Source: Bosea sp. (in: a-proteobacteria) (lineage in GTDB: Bacteria; Pseudomonadota; Alphaproteobacteria; Rhizobiales; Beijerinckiaceae). Taken from it: a stretch of 64,000 nucleotides of DNA. The stretch lies in contig NZ_JAMLIX010000001.1 in the NCBI RefSeq assembly GCF_023953965.1, positions 1,054,001-1,118,000 on the forward strand. The letters are read 5' to 3'. The position numbers were made by a program, and so were the translations under genes. The notes beneath the pieces were generated by a model, which was not told the origin of the DNA, searched no databases, and was given only the letters and a program-made list of their open reading frames with translations. Positions 1 through 8,530 of this stretch are shown in pieces (position 1 is the stretch's first letter; each line of letters starts with the position of its first letter).

Positions 1-606
1 ATCATCGCCGCGGCGCTGGGCCCGGACGTCGTGCTCGGCGGCCTGACCTCATTGGGCGCGACCCGCGAGGCGCCCGGCGTCGTGCGCAACTACGCCAGCC
101 TGCCGACGATCGTCGGCGAGCTCACCGGCGGCCTCTCGGCCCGCGCCACGGCGTTCGCGTCCCTGATGTCGGCTCATGGCATCCCGACCACGGCGACGGC
201 GGAGATCATGACCGAGAAGTGGCGAAAGCTGATGCTCAATGTCGCGATGTCCGCGACGAGCGGCCTGACCGGGCTGACCATCGGCGAGGTCGCGGGCCTG
301 CCGGCGCTGGCGGCGGTCGCCCGGCGCGCCATCGACGAAGCCGCGGCCGTGGCCGAAGCTTGCGGCGTCGCGCTGCCCCCCGCCACGCGTTACGCGGTCT
401 TCGACACGATCGTCACCAGCGGAGCCGCGCGCAACAAGACGAGCATGCGGCGCGACATCGAGGCGGCGCGACCGACCGAGGTCGAAGCGATCTACATGAG
501 CATCGTCGCGCGCGGACGTGCGACGGGCATTGCGACGCCGACGCTCGAGGCGTTCGCCGCGCTTATTCTCGGCGTCGAGGCCGCGCAGGCGGCGGCCTCG
601 GCCTGA
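1..606 (+). CDS. 2-dehydropantoate 2-reductase family protein, C-terminal part (5' truncated by window edge)
   Basis: The frame is open from base 1 to the stop at 606, so the N-terminal Rossmann half lies outside the window. What remains is the helical C-terminal substrate domain of the ApbA/PanE family. It carries a K-W-R-K-L-N-like segment (EKWRKLMLNVAMSA), which in the family holds the catalytic lysine and substrate Asn, and a K-T-S-M-x-x-D segment near the end. Members reduce ketopantoate with NADPH, but many paralogues act on other 2-keto acids. Its place in a sugar-acid island makes a non-pantoate substrate plausible, which is inference. It converges on the CoA-transferase with a 9-bp gap. 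Confidence 0.8.
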   Translation: MIAAALGPDVVLGGLTSLGATREAPGVVRNYASLPTIVGELTGGLSARATAFASLMSAHGIPTTATAEIMTEKWRKLMLNVAMSATSGLTGLTIGEVAGLPALAAVARRAIDEAAAVAEACGVALPPATRYAVFDTIVTSGAARNKTSMRRDIEAARPTEVEAIYMSIVARGRATGIATPTLEAFAALILGVEAAQAAASA

Positions 607-615
607 CAAGCCGGC

Positions 616-2241
616 TCAGGCGGGCTCGGCGATCCGCTTGAGCCCGGATCTGGCGAGCTGACGGCGCGGCCGGCGGGCCTGCGAGCCGCGCGCATTGATG
701 TCGTGCTTCAGCCCCATCGGTTCCGACAGGAACAGCCGCGCGTCCATCGTCTTCAGATCGGCGGCGACCATCGGCCGGAAATCCATATGTGCGGCGATAT
801 CACGCTCGAAGTCGATACCCGGCGCGATCTCGCAGAGCTCGAGGCCGGCCGCGCCGACGCGGAAAACCGCGCGCTCGGTGACGAAGACGGCCTGGCGACC
901 CTGCTGGCGCGCGAAACTGCCATTGTAGCAGATCTGCTCGACGGCCTTGACGAACTTGCGGCTGCGCCCCTCCTGCAGGATCCGCAGCTGGCCGTCGGTT
1001 ACCGCAATCTGCAGGCCGCCCGCCGTGAAGGTTCCGCTGAACACGACCTTGCGCGCGTTCTGGCTGATGTTCACGAAGCCGCCGATGCCGACGATCGTGT
1101 TGCCGAAGCGGCTGACATTGACGTGCCCTGCGGAATCGACCTCGGCGAAGGACAGAAAGGCGATGTCGAGGCCGCCGCCGTCGTAGAAGTCGAACTGGTA
1201 GGGTTGATCGACCATCGCGTCGTAATTCTGCGCGGCGCCTGAATCCGGGCCGGTGAGCGGGGCGCCGCCGATGAAGCCCTGCTCGTTGGAGAGCACGATC
1301 TCACCGAGGAAACCTTCCTCCGCGGCGACGGCCGAAACGCCCGTCGAGATGCCGGAGCCGAGATTGCAGATCGCGCCCGGCTGAATTTCCATCGCGGCGC
1401 GACGCGCGACGATCTTGCGCTCGGTGAAGGGCAGCTTGCGCATGCCTTCGAGCGGAATCCGCATCTCGCCGGAATAGCTGGGGTTGTAGTCGCTCCAGTA
1501 GGTCTGCCGCTGGTTCTCGTCGACGACCACGTAATCCACGAGAACGCCGGGGATCTTCACGCTGCGCTGCGGAAGCGTGCCGCGCTTGGCCAGGCGCTTG
1601 ACCTGGACGACGACCGCGGCGCCCAGGCGCCGCCCGGCCTGGGCCGAGGACAGCATCTCGCCGGGGATCGCCTCCTGCTCCATGCTGATGTTGCCATCCT
1701 CGTCGGCGGTCGTTCCGCGCAGCAGAACGACATCGATGGGGAACGGCTTGAAGCGCAGCCACTCCTCGCCGTCGACCTCGAGCAGCTCGACGAGATCCTC
1801 GCGGGCGCTGGGGCTCTGGCGGGCGCCGAGCTGGCGGGGATCGACGAAGGTATGCAGGCCCGTCTTGGTGACGAGGCCGGGCCGCCCGGCCGCCATCTCG
1901 CGCGCGAGCTGCGCGATGACGCCCTGCGGCAGGGTGTAGGATTCGATCAGGTCCTTCTGGACGAGCTCGATCAGCGGCGGGGAATCGACGAGGGCACCCG
2001 TGATGCTGCGCTTGAGCATGCCCGGATGACGGAAGCGCGCCGCGCCCTTCAGCTTGCGATCGCCGATGCCGACGGCATGGATCAGGCACAGGTCGCGCGG
2101 GGTGCCGGCTTCGAGGAAACGCGCCTCGACCGCTTCGAGAATGGCCTCGGGCACGCAGTGCCCGCCCCCGGAGCCACTGACCAGCACGCTATCCCCGGAT
2201 TCGATGAGCGAAGCTGCCTCGGCAGCGCTGATCACCTGCAT
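616..2241 (-). CDS. acyl-CoA:carboxylate CoA-transferase (YdiF/propionate CoA-transferase type)
   Basis: This 541-aa protein is a fused alpha-beta CoA-transferase of family I. A glycine-rich N-terminal lobe (VSGSGGGH near residue 22) is followed by a second lobe with the motif SNEQG, whose Glu320 is the expected residue forming the glutamyl-CoA intermediate. The length matches single-chain YdiF/Pct enzymes (about 520-550 aa). It probably activates a short-chain or hydroxy-acid product of the island with CoA from an acyl-CoA donor. The ATG start is preceded by a purine-rich site. A LacI-type operator lies 60 bp upstream, so it is likely a separate repressible unit downstream of otnK-denD. The exact acid is not predictable. 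Confidence 0.85.
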   Translation of the reverse strand: MQVISAAEAASLIESGDSVLVSGSGGGHCVPEAILEAVEARFLEAGTPRDLCLIHAVGIGDRKLKGAARFRHPGMLKRSITGALVDSPPLIELVQKDLIESYTLPQGVIAQLAREMAAGRPGLVTKTGLHTFVDPRQLGARQSPSAREDLVELLEVDGEEWLRFKPFPIDVVLLRGTTADEDGNISMEQEAIPGEMLSSAQAGRRLGAAVVVQVKRLAKRGTLPQRSVKIPGVLVDYVVVDENQRQTYWSDYNPSYSGEMRIPLEGMRKLPFTERKIVARRAAMEIQPGAICNLGSGISTGVSAVAAEEGFLGEIVLSNEQGFIGGAPLTGPDSGAAQNYDAMVDQPYQFDFYDGGGLDIAFLSFAEVDSAGHVNVSRFGNTIVGIGGFVNISQNARKVVFSGTFTAGGLQIAVTDGQLRILQEGRSRKFVKAVEQICYNGSFARQQGRQAVFVTERAVFRVGAAGLELCEIAPGIDFERDIAAHMDFRPMVAADLKTMDARLFLSEPMGLKHDINARGSQARRPRRQLARSGLKRIAEPA

Positions 2242-2299
2242 CGTTTCACTCCTGGTTCCTCAAGACGGCGGGCCTGACAGGCAGGTGCAGCCGCATAAT

Positions 2300-2313
2300 T
2301 GTAACCGATTTCA
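2300..2313 (-). promoter_or_regulatory. LacI-type operator upstream of the CoA-transferase
   Basis: TGTAACCGATTTCA is an imperfect inverted repeat with the central CG typical of LacI-family operators (arms TGTAACC and TGAAATC). It sits in the 94-bp gap between the denD stop and the CoA-transferase start, and resembles the sites at 4879, 5041, 28043 and 31153. The identity of the binding repressor is inference; two LacI regulators are encoded nearby. Confidence 0.5.
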
Positions 2314-2335
2314 TACGTCCCGATGAAAGCCGCCG

Positions 2336-3334
2336 TCAAGAAGCCATGCCGGCCGCTTCAGACGCGCGGGCGCCGGGCATGTCGTCCCGACGGTAGATCT
2401 CGATGATCTCGGCGAAGCTGGCATCGCCGCGGAAGCCGAGATCGCGGGCCCGCCCGGCTTCGAACGCCTCCGGCCAGCCGCCGACGATGGCCGCGATGGC
2501 CGGATCGGGTTGGGTTTCGATCAGCGCCACCGCCTCGTTGCCGGCGACGTCGCGCAGCGCTTCGATCTGTTCTTCGACCGTCGCCGACAGCCCGGGCATC
2601 GTCAGGTTCCGTTTGGCGCCGAGGCGCGAAGCATCGAGGCCGGCGGCCTGGATGAGAAATCCGATCGCGGCACGCGGCGAGGCAAACCAGTGCCGGACCG
2701 TCGGCGGCACCGGCAGGACGGCCTTCTGGCCATTGAGGGGCTCACGGATGATGCCCGAGAAGAAGCCCGAAGCGGCCCGATTGGGCTTGCCCGGCCGCAC
2801 GCAGATCGTCGGCAGGCGGATGCCGACGCCATCGAGGAAACCCCGGCGGGAATAGTCCGACAGGATGAGCTCGCCCATCGCCTTCTGCGTGCCGTAGCTC
2901 GTCAGCGGCGTGAGATGGAAATCATCGGGAATGACGCCGGGGAACGGAGCGCCATAGACCGCCAGAGACGAGGTGAAGACCACCCTGGGAACGTAGTCAT
3001 CCACCCGCCGGATCGCCTCGAACAGGTCGCGCGTGCCGTCGAAATTGATGCGATAGCCCTTCTCCAGATCGGCTTCGGCCTCGCCCGAGACGATCGCCGC
3101 CAGATGAAAGATCAGCTCGGGGCGATCCGCGATCAGTTCTTCGGCGGTTCCCCGCCGGGAGAGATCGAAAACGCCGCTCGCGATCGGGAACGAAGCCGGC
3201 GGAGCCGGAGCCTGCACGATGTCGGCGAGCGCGAGATGCGCGATTTTCTTACCCCCGACCTCACCATCCCGAACGAGCCTCTCCGTCAACTTGCAGCCGA
3301 TCATGCCGGCCGCGCCGAGAACCAGAACCTTCAC
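2336..3334 (-). CDS. denD: D-erythronate dehydrogenase-like NAD-dependent epimerase/dehydratase
   Basis: The 332-aa protein has the extended-SDR nucleotide fold: GAAGMIG at residues 7-13, an acidic residue at the end of beta-2 (LADIV), FTSSLAVYG around 120-128, and the catalytic pair Tyr147/Lys151 (SYGTQKAMGE). The pattern matches DenD, which oxidises D-erythronate at C2 before the OtnI/OtnK/OtnC steps. The start is GTG at 3334. It lies 28 bp downstream of the OtnK-type kinase on the same strand, almost certainly in one transcript, which supports a four-carbon acid substrate. No OtnC aldolase or OtnI isomerase is seen nearby. Confidence 0.82.
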   Translation of the reverse strand: MKVLVLGAAGMIGCKLTERLVRDGEVGGKKIAHLALADIVQAPAPPASFPIASGVFDLSRRGTAEELIADRPELIFHLAAIVSGEAEADLEKGYRINFDGTRDLFEAIRRVDDYVPRVVFTSSLAVYGAPFPGVIPDDFHLTPLTSYGTQKAMGELILSDYSRRGFLDGVGIRLPTICVRPGKPNRAASGFFSGIIREPLNGQKAVLPVPPTVRHWFASPRAAIGFLIQAAGLDASRLGAKRNLTMPGLSATVEEQIEALRDVAGNEAVALIETQPDPAIAAIVGGWPEAFEAGRARDLGFRGDASFAEIIEIYRRDDMPGARASEAAGMAS

Positions 3335-3362
3335 GTCACACTCCCCAATCCCATTGGCCGGC

Positions 3363-4634
3363 CTAGCCCTTCAGAACAGCCAGCGCATTCTCGAAAAAAT
3401 CCGGCTCGCCGAAGTTTCCCGACTTCAGGGCCATCGCGAGCGGCGGCGCTGCGACGGTCGAGACGGCCGGCACTCCGGGCGCGATCTCGGGCCCGATCGC
3501 GAAGGCATCGATGTCCAGGGCGGACACCACCGCCCCCGAGGTTTCGCCGCCGGCGACGACGCAGCGCGTCACCCCCTCGGCGACGAGGCGAGCCGCCAGC
3601 AACCCGAAGAATCGATCCAGCGCGTGCGAAGCCGCCTCGGCGCCGAATCGGGCTTGAACCGCCTTGACGCGATCGGGCGTATCGGACGAGGCGATCAGCG
3701 GCGCCTGGCCTTCGTGCTCGCGAACGAAGGCGGCCAGCTCCCCGATCAGCGCCTCGACGTCACCTTCCAGGATCTGATCGACACCGATATGGCGCAGCGG
3801 GTGGCGCCTCGCATGCCGCGCGATCTGTTCCAGCGTCGCCGCGGAGCAGCTTCCGGCGAGGACGGCTTCCGGGCCGGGCTGCGGCTTGAATGTCGCGCTC
3901 CCCCCGACCGGGAGGCCCGCCCGGCGAAAGTTCAGCGGCAACGCCAGGGCGACGCCCGAGCCGCCGGTAACCAGGAGGTCCCCGGCGCAAGCGCCGCCGA
4001 TCGCGACGAGATCCGCCTCGGACAGCGCATCGACGATCGTCAGAACCTGCCCCTGATCGCGGGCTCTCGCCAACGCCTCACGCACGCGATCGCTTCCCTG
4101 CGAGACGTCGCGCCAGGGGATGTGGCCGACAGGCGCGGCGCATTGCCTTGCGAGCCAGCGGCGCAGATCCGCGTCGGTCATCGGATTCAGCGGGTGCGTC
4201 GCCAGGCTGGATTCGCTGAGGAGGCGGTCTCCCACGAACAGATGGCCCTGATAGAGCGTCCGGCCCGCCGCCGGAAATGCGGGACAAGCCACGACGCCCT
4301 TCACACCCAACGCCGCGGCAAGCGCCTCGCCGACCGGGCCGATATTGCCTTCCGGAGTCGAATCGAACGTCGAGCAATACTTGAAAACGAACTGCCGGCA
4401 TCCCTGCCGTTTCAGCCAGCTCAAGGCCGCCAGCGACTGGGCGATGGCCTCGTCGGCCGGAATCGAGCGGGTCTTGAGCGCGACGACTCCCGCTTCGCAT
4501 TCAGGGGCCGCGTCACGCTTCGGCACGCCCAGATATTGCGTCGTCGCGAGACTGGCCCCGCCATAACCCTTGGCCAGGGTGTTGGCGATGTCGGAGGCGC
4601 CGGTGTAATCATCGGCAATCACCCCGAGAAGCAT
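3363..4634 (-). CDS. otnK: four-carbon acid sugar kinase family protein (DUF1537)
   Basis: The chosen ATG at 4634 has a good AGGAG site and gives 423 aa starting MLLGVIADDYTG, the hallmark N-terminus (ADDYTG at 7-12) of DUF1537/OtnK kinases. The frame stays open further upstream but that extension is low-complexity and lacks the conserved start. The C-terminal half shows glycine-rich nucleotide-binding segments (TGGSG, and VVAGGETSGAV). OtnK enzymes phosphorylate 3-oxo-tetronates at O4 with ATP. With denD immediately downstream, a tetronate pathway is likely. A 20-bp operator palindrome lies about 240 bp upstream. Confidence 0.87.
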   Translation of the reverse strand: MLLGVIADDYTGASDIANTLAKGYGGASLATTQYLGVPKRDAAPECEAGVVALKTRSIPADEAIAQSLAALSWLKRQGCRQFVFKYCSTFDSTPEGNIGPVGEALAAALGVKGVVACPAFPAAGRTLYQGHLFVGDRLLSESSLATHPLNPMTDADLRRWLARQCAAPVGHIPWRDVSQGSDRVREALARARDQGQVLTIVDALSEADLVAIGGACAGDLLVTGGSGVALALPLNFRRAGLPVGGSATFKPQPGPEAVLAGSCSAATLEQIARHARRHPLRHIGVDQILEGDVEALIGELAAFVREHEGQAPLIASSDTPDRVKAVQARFGAEAASHALDRFFGLLAARLVAEGVTRCVVAGGETSGAVVSALDIDAFAIGPEIAPGVPAVSTVAAPPLAMALKSGNFGEPDFFENALAVLKG

Positions 4635-4875
4635 TCGAAACTCCTGGCTGTCTTCCACTTCACGGCGGGCTTGCCGGCGGGGATACCGTCCAAGTCGATG
4701 GAGCCCGGAATGGCGTCCACCCGCCCCTGCAAAAGAGCAGGGACCGTCGACGCGGGCGGCCTCGTGACGATGGCCATAGCGGCCGTCTGCCTTCGGAAGG
4801 AGCGGAAATCCATGCAAGCGAGCTCGAACGCGGGGTTTGTTGAACGCTATTCCGACTCCAGGGCGATGACAAGAT

Positions 4876-4895
4876 GAATGTAGCCGTTTACATTC
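4876..4895. promoter_or_regulatory. LacI-type operator palindrome
   Basis: GAATGTAGCC/GTTTACATTC is a 20-bp inverted repeat (8 of 10 arm positions match) with a central CG. It is the best-formed site of the TGTAANCGNTTACA group in the window and lies upstream of otnK. Confidence 0.65.
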
Positions 4896-5040
4896 GATTC
4901 CTGCGCGTTGCGATCCCGAATCGAATCTGCGATCGCAACGGCCGCGGCGCCGATGCGGAATATGGCACGGCTGACATGCGTATTTCGCGGATCGCCGATG
5001 GGAGTTCGGCTATAATCCGATTGACAACGAGGCCGTCGGC

Positions 5041-5054
5041 TGTAACCGTTTGCA
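5041..5054. promoter_or_regulatory. LacI-type operator upstream of the SDR operon
   Basis: TGTAACCGTTTGCA has arms TGTAACC and TGCAAAC around a central CG. It starts 14 bp after a TTGACA hexamer (5021-5026), so repressor binding would cover a promoter there. The site also argues against the upstream in-frame TTG at 5050 being the translation start of the SDR. Confidence 0.55.
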
Positions 5055-5115
5055 ACGCAATGGATTGCGTCGAGATGAACCCTGGATTTGCCCCGTCCGC
5101 CAGCGAGCCGGGCCC

Positions 5116-5859
5116 GTGACCCGCGTCGCGATCGTCACCGGCGCCGGCCGCGGCATCGGCGCGGCGATAGCCGATGCCTTGACGCAAGCGGGCTTCATCG
5201 TCGCGCGCGTCAGCCTGGAAGCGGCGCCCGAGGCCCCGCCCGGTTCCCCTGCGGGCGGAGCCTATTATCGCTGCGATCTTACGGACATCGCCCAGCACGA
5301 AGACCTGCTCGAACGGATCGCGCAGGATTTGGGCGAGCCCGAATGCCTGGTGAACAATGCGGGGGTCAGCTCGATGCACCGCGGCGATCTGCTCGCGCTT
5401 TCGCCTGAAAGCTTTGACCGGACCCTGGCCATCAATCTCAGGGCGGGCTTTTTCCTCACGCAAGCTTTCGCGCGCCGGCGCCTGGCGCTGGCGCCCGGGC
5501 GAGACGGAACGATCATCTTCATCGGCTCCGCCAATGCCGAGATCATCGGCGAGAACCGTGGCGACTATTGCATGAGCAAGGCAGCCGTCGCCATGATGTC
5601 GAAATTGTTCGCGGCGCGCTTGGCCTCGGCCGGAATCTGCGTCTTCGAGATTCGGCCGGGAATCATCCGGACGCCGATGACGGAGCCGGCCACCGCAAAA
5701 TACGACGCGCTGATCGCCGGCGGCGGGGTTCCGATGGAGCGCTGGGGCGAGCCGGCCGATATCGGCCGGACCGTCGCCACCCTCGCAAGCGGCGCGATCC
5801 CCTACGCGACCGGCATCCACATCGATGTCGGCGGGGGGCTGCAACTCCATAGAGTCTAG
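5116..5859 (+). CDS. SDR-family oxidoreductase (3-oxoacyl-ACP reductase-like)
   Basis: With the GTG start at 5116 the protein is 247 aa, a classical SDR length. It shows TGAGRGIG at 8-15, CVNNAG-type NNAG, GSANAE as the Ser-containing catalytic segment, and YCMSK as the Tyr-x3-Lys pair, followed by PGII-T. The in-frame TTG at 5050 lies inside the operator and is rejected. In this setting it more likely oxidises or reduces a sugar acid or hydroxy-acid than a fatty acyl chain. It heads a four-gene operon (this gene, the unknown 5875 gene, LacI, AroE-like) with short gaps. Confidence 0.8.
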   Translation: MTRVAIVTGAGRGIGAAIADALTQAGFIVARVSLEAAPEAPPGSPAGGAYYRCDLTDIAQHEDLLERIAQDLGEPECLVNNAGVSSMHRGDLLALSPESFDRTLAINLRAGFFLTQAFARRRLALAPGRDGTIIFIGSANAEIIGENRGDYCMSKAAVAMMSKLFAARLASAGICVFEIRPGIIRTPMTEPATAKYDALIAGGGVPMERWGEPADIGRTVATLASGAIPYATGIHIDVGGGLQLHRV

Positions 5860-5874
5860 AAGGAAGGGCTGACG

Positions 5875-6564
5875 ATGGCACTGGCAGGCGATGGCGTGCT
5901 GGCGATCTGGAACGGTATCGAGGCGGCGGCCGAGGCCGACTTTCTCGCCTGGCATATCCGAGAGCACATCCCCGAGCGCGTCGCGGTCGCCGGATTCAAC
6001 CGGGGCCGCCGGTACATTGCCGAGCGCGGGCGACCGAAGTACTTCAACTTCTACGAGGTCGATTCCACGCAAACGCTGGTTTCCCCGGACTATGTGGCGC
6101 GGCTCAATGCCCCCTCGGCATGGACGAAGCGCGTCGTCAGGCATTTCCTGGATACCTCACGCACCATCTGTCACGTCGTATCGAGCCGGGGCGTCGGGGA
6201 CGGCGGCTATGTCGGCACGTTGAAGTTCGATCTGCGCGGGCCGCGCGCGGAATTTCTCCACCGTGTCGAACCCGTCCTTTCCGCCTTGCACGACGCCCCC
6301 TCGGTCGTGGCCGTCCACCTGCTGGAAGGGCAGGGAGGGGGAAGCAACGGACAGACCGCGGAGAAGGACCTCAGAAAGCAGCCTGACGCGACCGTGGACT
6401 GGCTGCTCATCATCGAGGCCGTCGATCGCGCGGCCCTCGAGGCAGCGGTCGCCGAGCACTTGCCGCCCGACGTCGCGGCACGCCTCGGAGCCGGCTTCGA
6501 ACCTGACGCGGATTATGGCATCTATCGTCTCCAGTACGGCCTGTCGAAGGCTCAGCTCGCATGA
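5875..6564 (+). CDS. protein of unknown function, EthD-like/dimeric alpha-beta barrel type
   Basis: A 229-aa soluble protein without signal peptide. The N-terminal part contains IWNGIE and WHIREHIPER followed by GFNRGRRY, and a repeated topology (two halves of about 110 aa, the second resuming at VGTLKFDL) that resembles ferredoxin-like dimeric alpha-beta barrel proteins. No catalytic motif is recognisable. It starts 15 bp after the SDR stop with an AAGGAAGG ribosome site and ends just before the LacI gene, so it is part of the same operon and probably serves the same substrate, for example as a small-molecule-handling or decomposition step. Confidence 0.7.
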   Translation: MALAGDGVLAIWNGIEAAAEADFLAWHIREHIPERVAVAGFNRGRRYIAERGRPKYFNFYEVDSTQTLVSPDYVARLNAPSAWTKRVVRHFLDTSRTICHVVSSRGVGDGGYVGTLKFDLRGPRAEFLHRVEPVLSALHDAPSVVAVHLLEGQGGGSNGQTAEKDLRKQPDATVDWLLIIEAVDRAALEAAVAEHLPPDVAARLGAGFEPDADYGIYRLQYGLSKAQLA

Positions 6565-6600
6565 GCCTTCGACCGATCCGTGGAGCGGACGGAAAGCAGC

Positions 6601-7680
6601 ATGCGGCAAAGCAGATCAGGGCCGAAAACTGACACATCGCAGGGCAGGGCTGCAGCCTCTGATCGCCGCAGTGTCGGACTGAGGGAGGTGGCCCGCGTTG
6701 CCGGCGTTTCGACGGCGACGGTTTCGCGCGCCATGAACAATCCCGAAATCGTCTCGGCCGATCTGCGCGCGCGCATCGATGCGGCGGTCCAGCAGCTGGG
6801 CTGGGTTCCGGACGGGGCGGCACGCGCCTTGAGCACGCGCCGTTCCCAGACGATCGGCGCGGTCTTCCCGGCGCTTTCGATCGGCGAATTCGCCCGGGCG
6901 ACCCACGCCATTCAGTCGGAACTCGCACGGCTCGGCTACACGCTCCTTCTCGCCTGTTCCGAATACGACCCGGCTCAGGAGCTCAGCCAGGTCCGGAAGT
7001 TCGTCGAACGAGGGGTCGATGGGCTGATCCTCGTCGGGCAGGCTCACCACCCGGACACCGAGCGCCTGCTCCATCAGCGCAAAATCCCCTATGTGAACAC
7101 CTTCGTCTACGATCGCAGCCAGCCAGGCACCTGCGTCGGCCCCGACAACCATCGAGCGCTGCAGATGATGACCGATCATCTCGCTGATCTGGGTCATGTG
7201 CGGTTTGCCGCCATTGCCCAGTCGACGCTCAACAACGACCGGGCCGGCGCGCGCCTCGAAGGCATGCGCCACGCCCTGGCCTTGCGCGGCCTCGCGGCCA
7301 GGCCGCAGCATGTCCTGATCGGCAAATGGACGATCGGCGAAGGCCGAGCCCTGTTCCGCAAGCTGATGCAGACCGATCCCCGGCCGACAGCGATCATCTG
7401 TGGCAATGCACACCTCACCGTCGGCGCGGTCCTGGAAGCCTTGGCGATGGGGCTGCGGCTTCCGGACGACGTCTCGATCGTCGGCTACGACGACATCGAG
7501 GTCATGAGCCATCTGCCCGTACCCGTCACCACCGTCCGGGTTCCGGGCGACAGGATCGGTGCGACGGCTGCCCGGCTGCTGGTTTCGAGGCTCGAGAACA
7601 AGCCCTTCTCCGAGCCCCTGGAGGCTGAAGCCGAAATTGTTATTCGGAGTTCATCCGGCCCGCCTCCGAAAGACAGCTAG
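6601..7680 (+). CDS. LacI-family transcriptional repressor (first copy)
   Basis: From ATG 6601 the protein is 359 aa; an in-frame GTG at 6580 is an alternative. It has an N-terminal helix-turn-helix (LREVARVAGVSTATVSRAM), a hinge segment (GAARALSTRR), and a periplasmic-binding-protein-like sensor domain ending in the typical DVSIVGYDDIE segment. The recognition-helix residues (STATVSRA) are nearly the same as in the second LacI at 15508, so both may read similar half-sites. It is encoded within the operon that begins at 5116, whose upstream operator at 5041 is a plausible self-control site. The likely ligand is a sugar acid. Confidence 0.9.
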   Translation: MRQSRSGPKTDTSQGRAAASDRRSVGLREVARVAGVSTATVSRAMNNPEIVSADLRARIDAAVQQLGWVPDGAARALSTRRSQTIGAVFPALSIGEFARATHAIQSELARLGYTLLLACSEYDPAQELSQVRKFVERGVDGLILVGQAHHPDTERLLHQRKIPYVNTFVYDRSQPGTCVGPDNHRALQMMTDHLADLGHVRFAAIAQSTLNNDRAGARLEGMRHALALRGLAARPQHVLIGKWTIGEGRALFRKLMQTDPRPTAIICGNAHLTVGAVLEALAMGLRLPDDVSIVGYDDIEVMSHLPVPVTTVRVPGDRIGATAARLLVSRLENKPFSEPLEAEAEIVIRSSSGPPPKDS

Positions 7681-7709
7681 AGACATACTCACGCGACGAT
7701 GAGCTTATA

Positions 7710-8516
7710 ATGTCAACAACTCAACCTCATACCACGATCACAGGATCAACGAGACTTATTGGATTCATCGGAGACCCGGTGATTTATGCAAAATCACCAC
7801 AAAACATCAATCCACTGATCAGCAAAGCAGGCCATGACGCGATTGTCGTCCCGGTCCATATTCTCCAGGAGAACTTCGACGACGCGATCGGGGGCGTTTT
7901 GTCCATCGCCAATCTCGACGGGATCATCGTGACGATGCCGTTCAAGGAGAAGCTTCTGGCACGCATGCATGAGGCGAGCGGACGGGCGCGCGCCGTCGGT
8001 GCCATCAACGCGGCCAGGCGGAAAGCCGACGGAAGCTGGGAGGGCGACATTTTCGATGGCGCCGGTCTCGTGGCCGCGGCTGAAACGATCGGCGTCGATC
8101 CGCGCGGTTTGAGCGTGGGCCTCATCGGGGCGGGCGGAGCCGGATCGGCCATAGCCTTCGCCCTGGCCGACGCGGGCGCCGCCACGCTCGTGATCAATGA
8201 CCGGGATCAGGCGCGCGCGGAACAGCTCTGCACGCGCGTGGCCCGCTATGGCCCGCTGAACCCGACCGCTCAGCCGATCGATGTTGGGCAGATCGACCTG
8301 CTGGTCCACGCAACGCCGCTCGGCATGAATGCGAGCGACGGGATCGCCATCGATATCGAGGGGTTAACGGCACGCACCGCGGTCATCGACATCGTCACAA
8401 AGCCGCAGACGGCCTTGCTCAGAGAGGCGGCGCTGCGCGGCTGCCCGCATGTCGGCGGCGCCACGATGGTCCAGGGTCAGGCAAACGCGATACTGGGCTT
8501 CCTCGGCTTGGACTGA
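7710..8516 (+). CDS. shikimate dehydrogenase-like (AroE superfamily) oxidoreductase, probably not shikimate-specific
   Basis: The 268-aa length and layout are those of AroE: an N-terminal substrate domain, GLIGAGGAGSA as the nucleotide loop, NDRD after beta-2, and a C-terminal MVQGQ segment. The catalytic Lys in VTMPFK and the Asp in GDIFDGAGL are kept. Several shikimate-binding residues are not: the HSxSP segment reads YAKSP, NVTxPxK reads IVTMPFK with Ile for Asn, and GAxNT reads GAINA. The enzyme probably dehydrogenates another hydroxy-acid, such as a quinate- or sugar-acid-like compound (inference). The first 120 bases are richer in A+T than the rest. It is the last gene of the LacI operon. 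Confidence 0.8.
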   Translation: MSTTQPHTTITGSTRLIGFIGDPVIYAKSPQNINPLISKAGHDAIVVPVHILQENFDDAIGGVLSIANLDGIIVTMPFKEKLLARMHEASGRARAVGAINAARRKADGSWEGDIFDGAGLVAAAETIGVDPRGLSVGLIGAGGAGSAIAFALADAGAATLVINDRDQARAEQLCTRVARYGPLNPTAQPIDVGQIDLLVHATPLGMNASDGIAIDIEGLTARTAVIDIVTKPQTALLREAALRGCPHVGGATMVQGQANAILGFLGLD

Positions 8517-8530
8517 CTCGCGACGCTGCG

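Larger units (their letters stand above)
4635..5115. promoter_or_regulatory. divergent regulatory region between otnK and the SDR gene
   Basis: This 481-bp gap between divergent operons contains no convincing gene. Its middle part is less GC-rich than the surroundings. It contains two LacI-type operators whose centres are about 162 bp apart (4879-4892 and 5041-5054), a TTGACA hexamer at 5021-5026 just before the second operator, and a TATAAT-like hexamer at 5011-5016. The two-operator layout would suit repression of both operons by looping, which is inference. Confidence 0.55.

Noticed and set aside
1071..2089. Long open frames opposite or inside the CoA-transferase and other GC-rich genes
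   Set aside because: They are Arg/Ala/Pro-rich shadow frames caused by high GC and show no family motifs.
5050..5115. Upstream TTG start for the SDR gene at 5116
   Set aside because: The TTG lies inside the LacI-type operator and the added residues do not fit an SDR N-terminus; GTG 5116 places the cofactor loop at the usual position.
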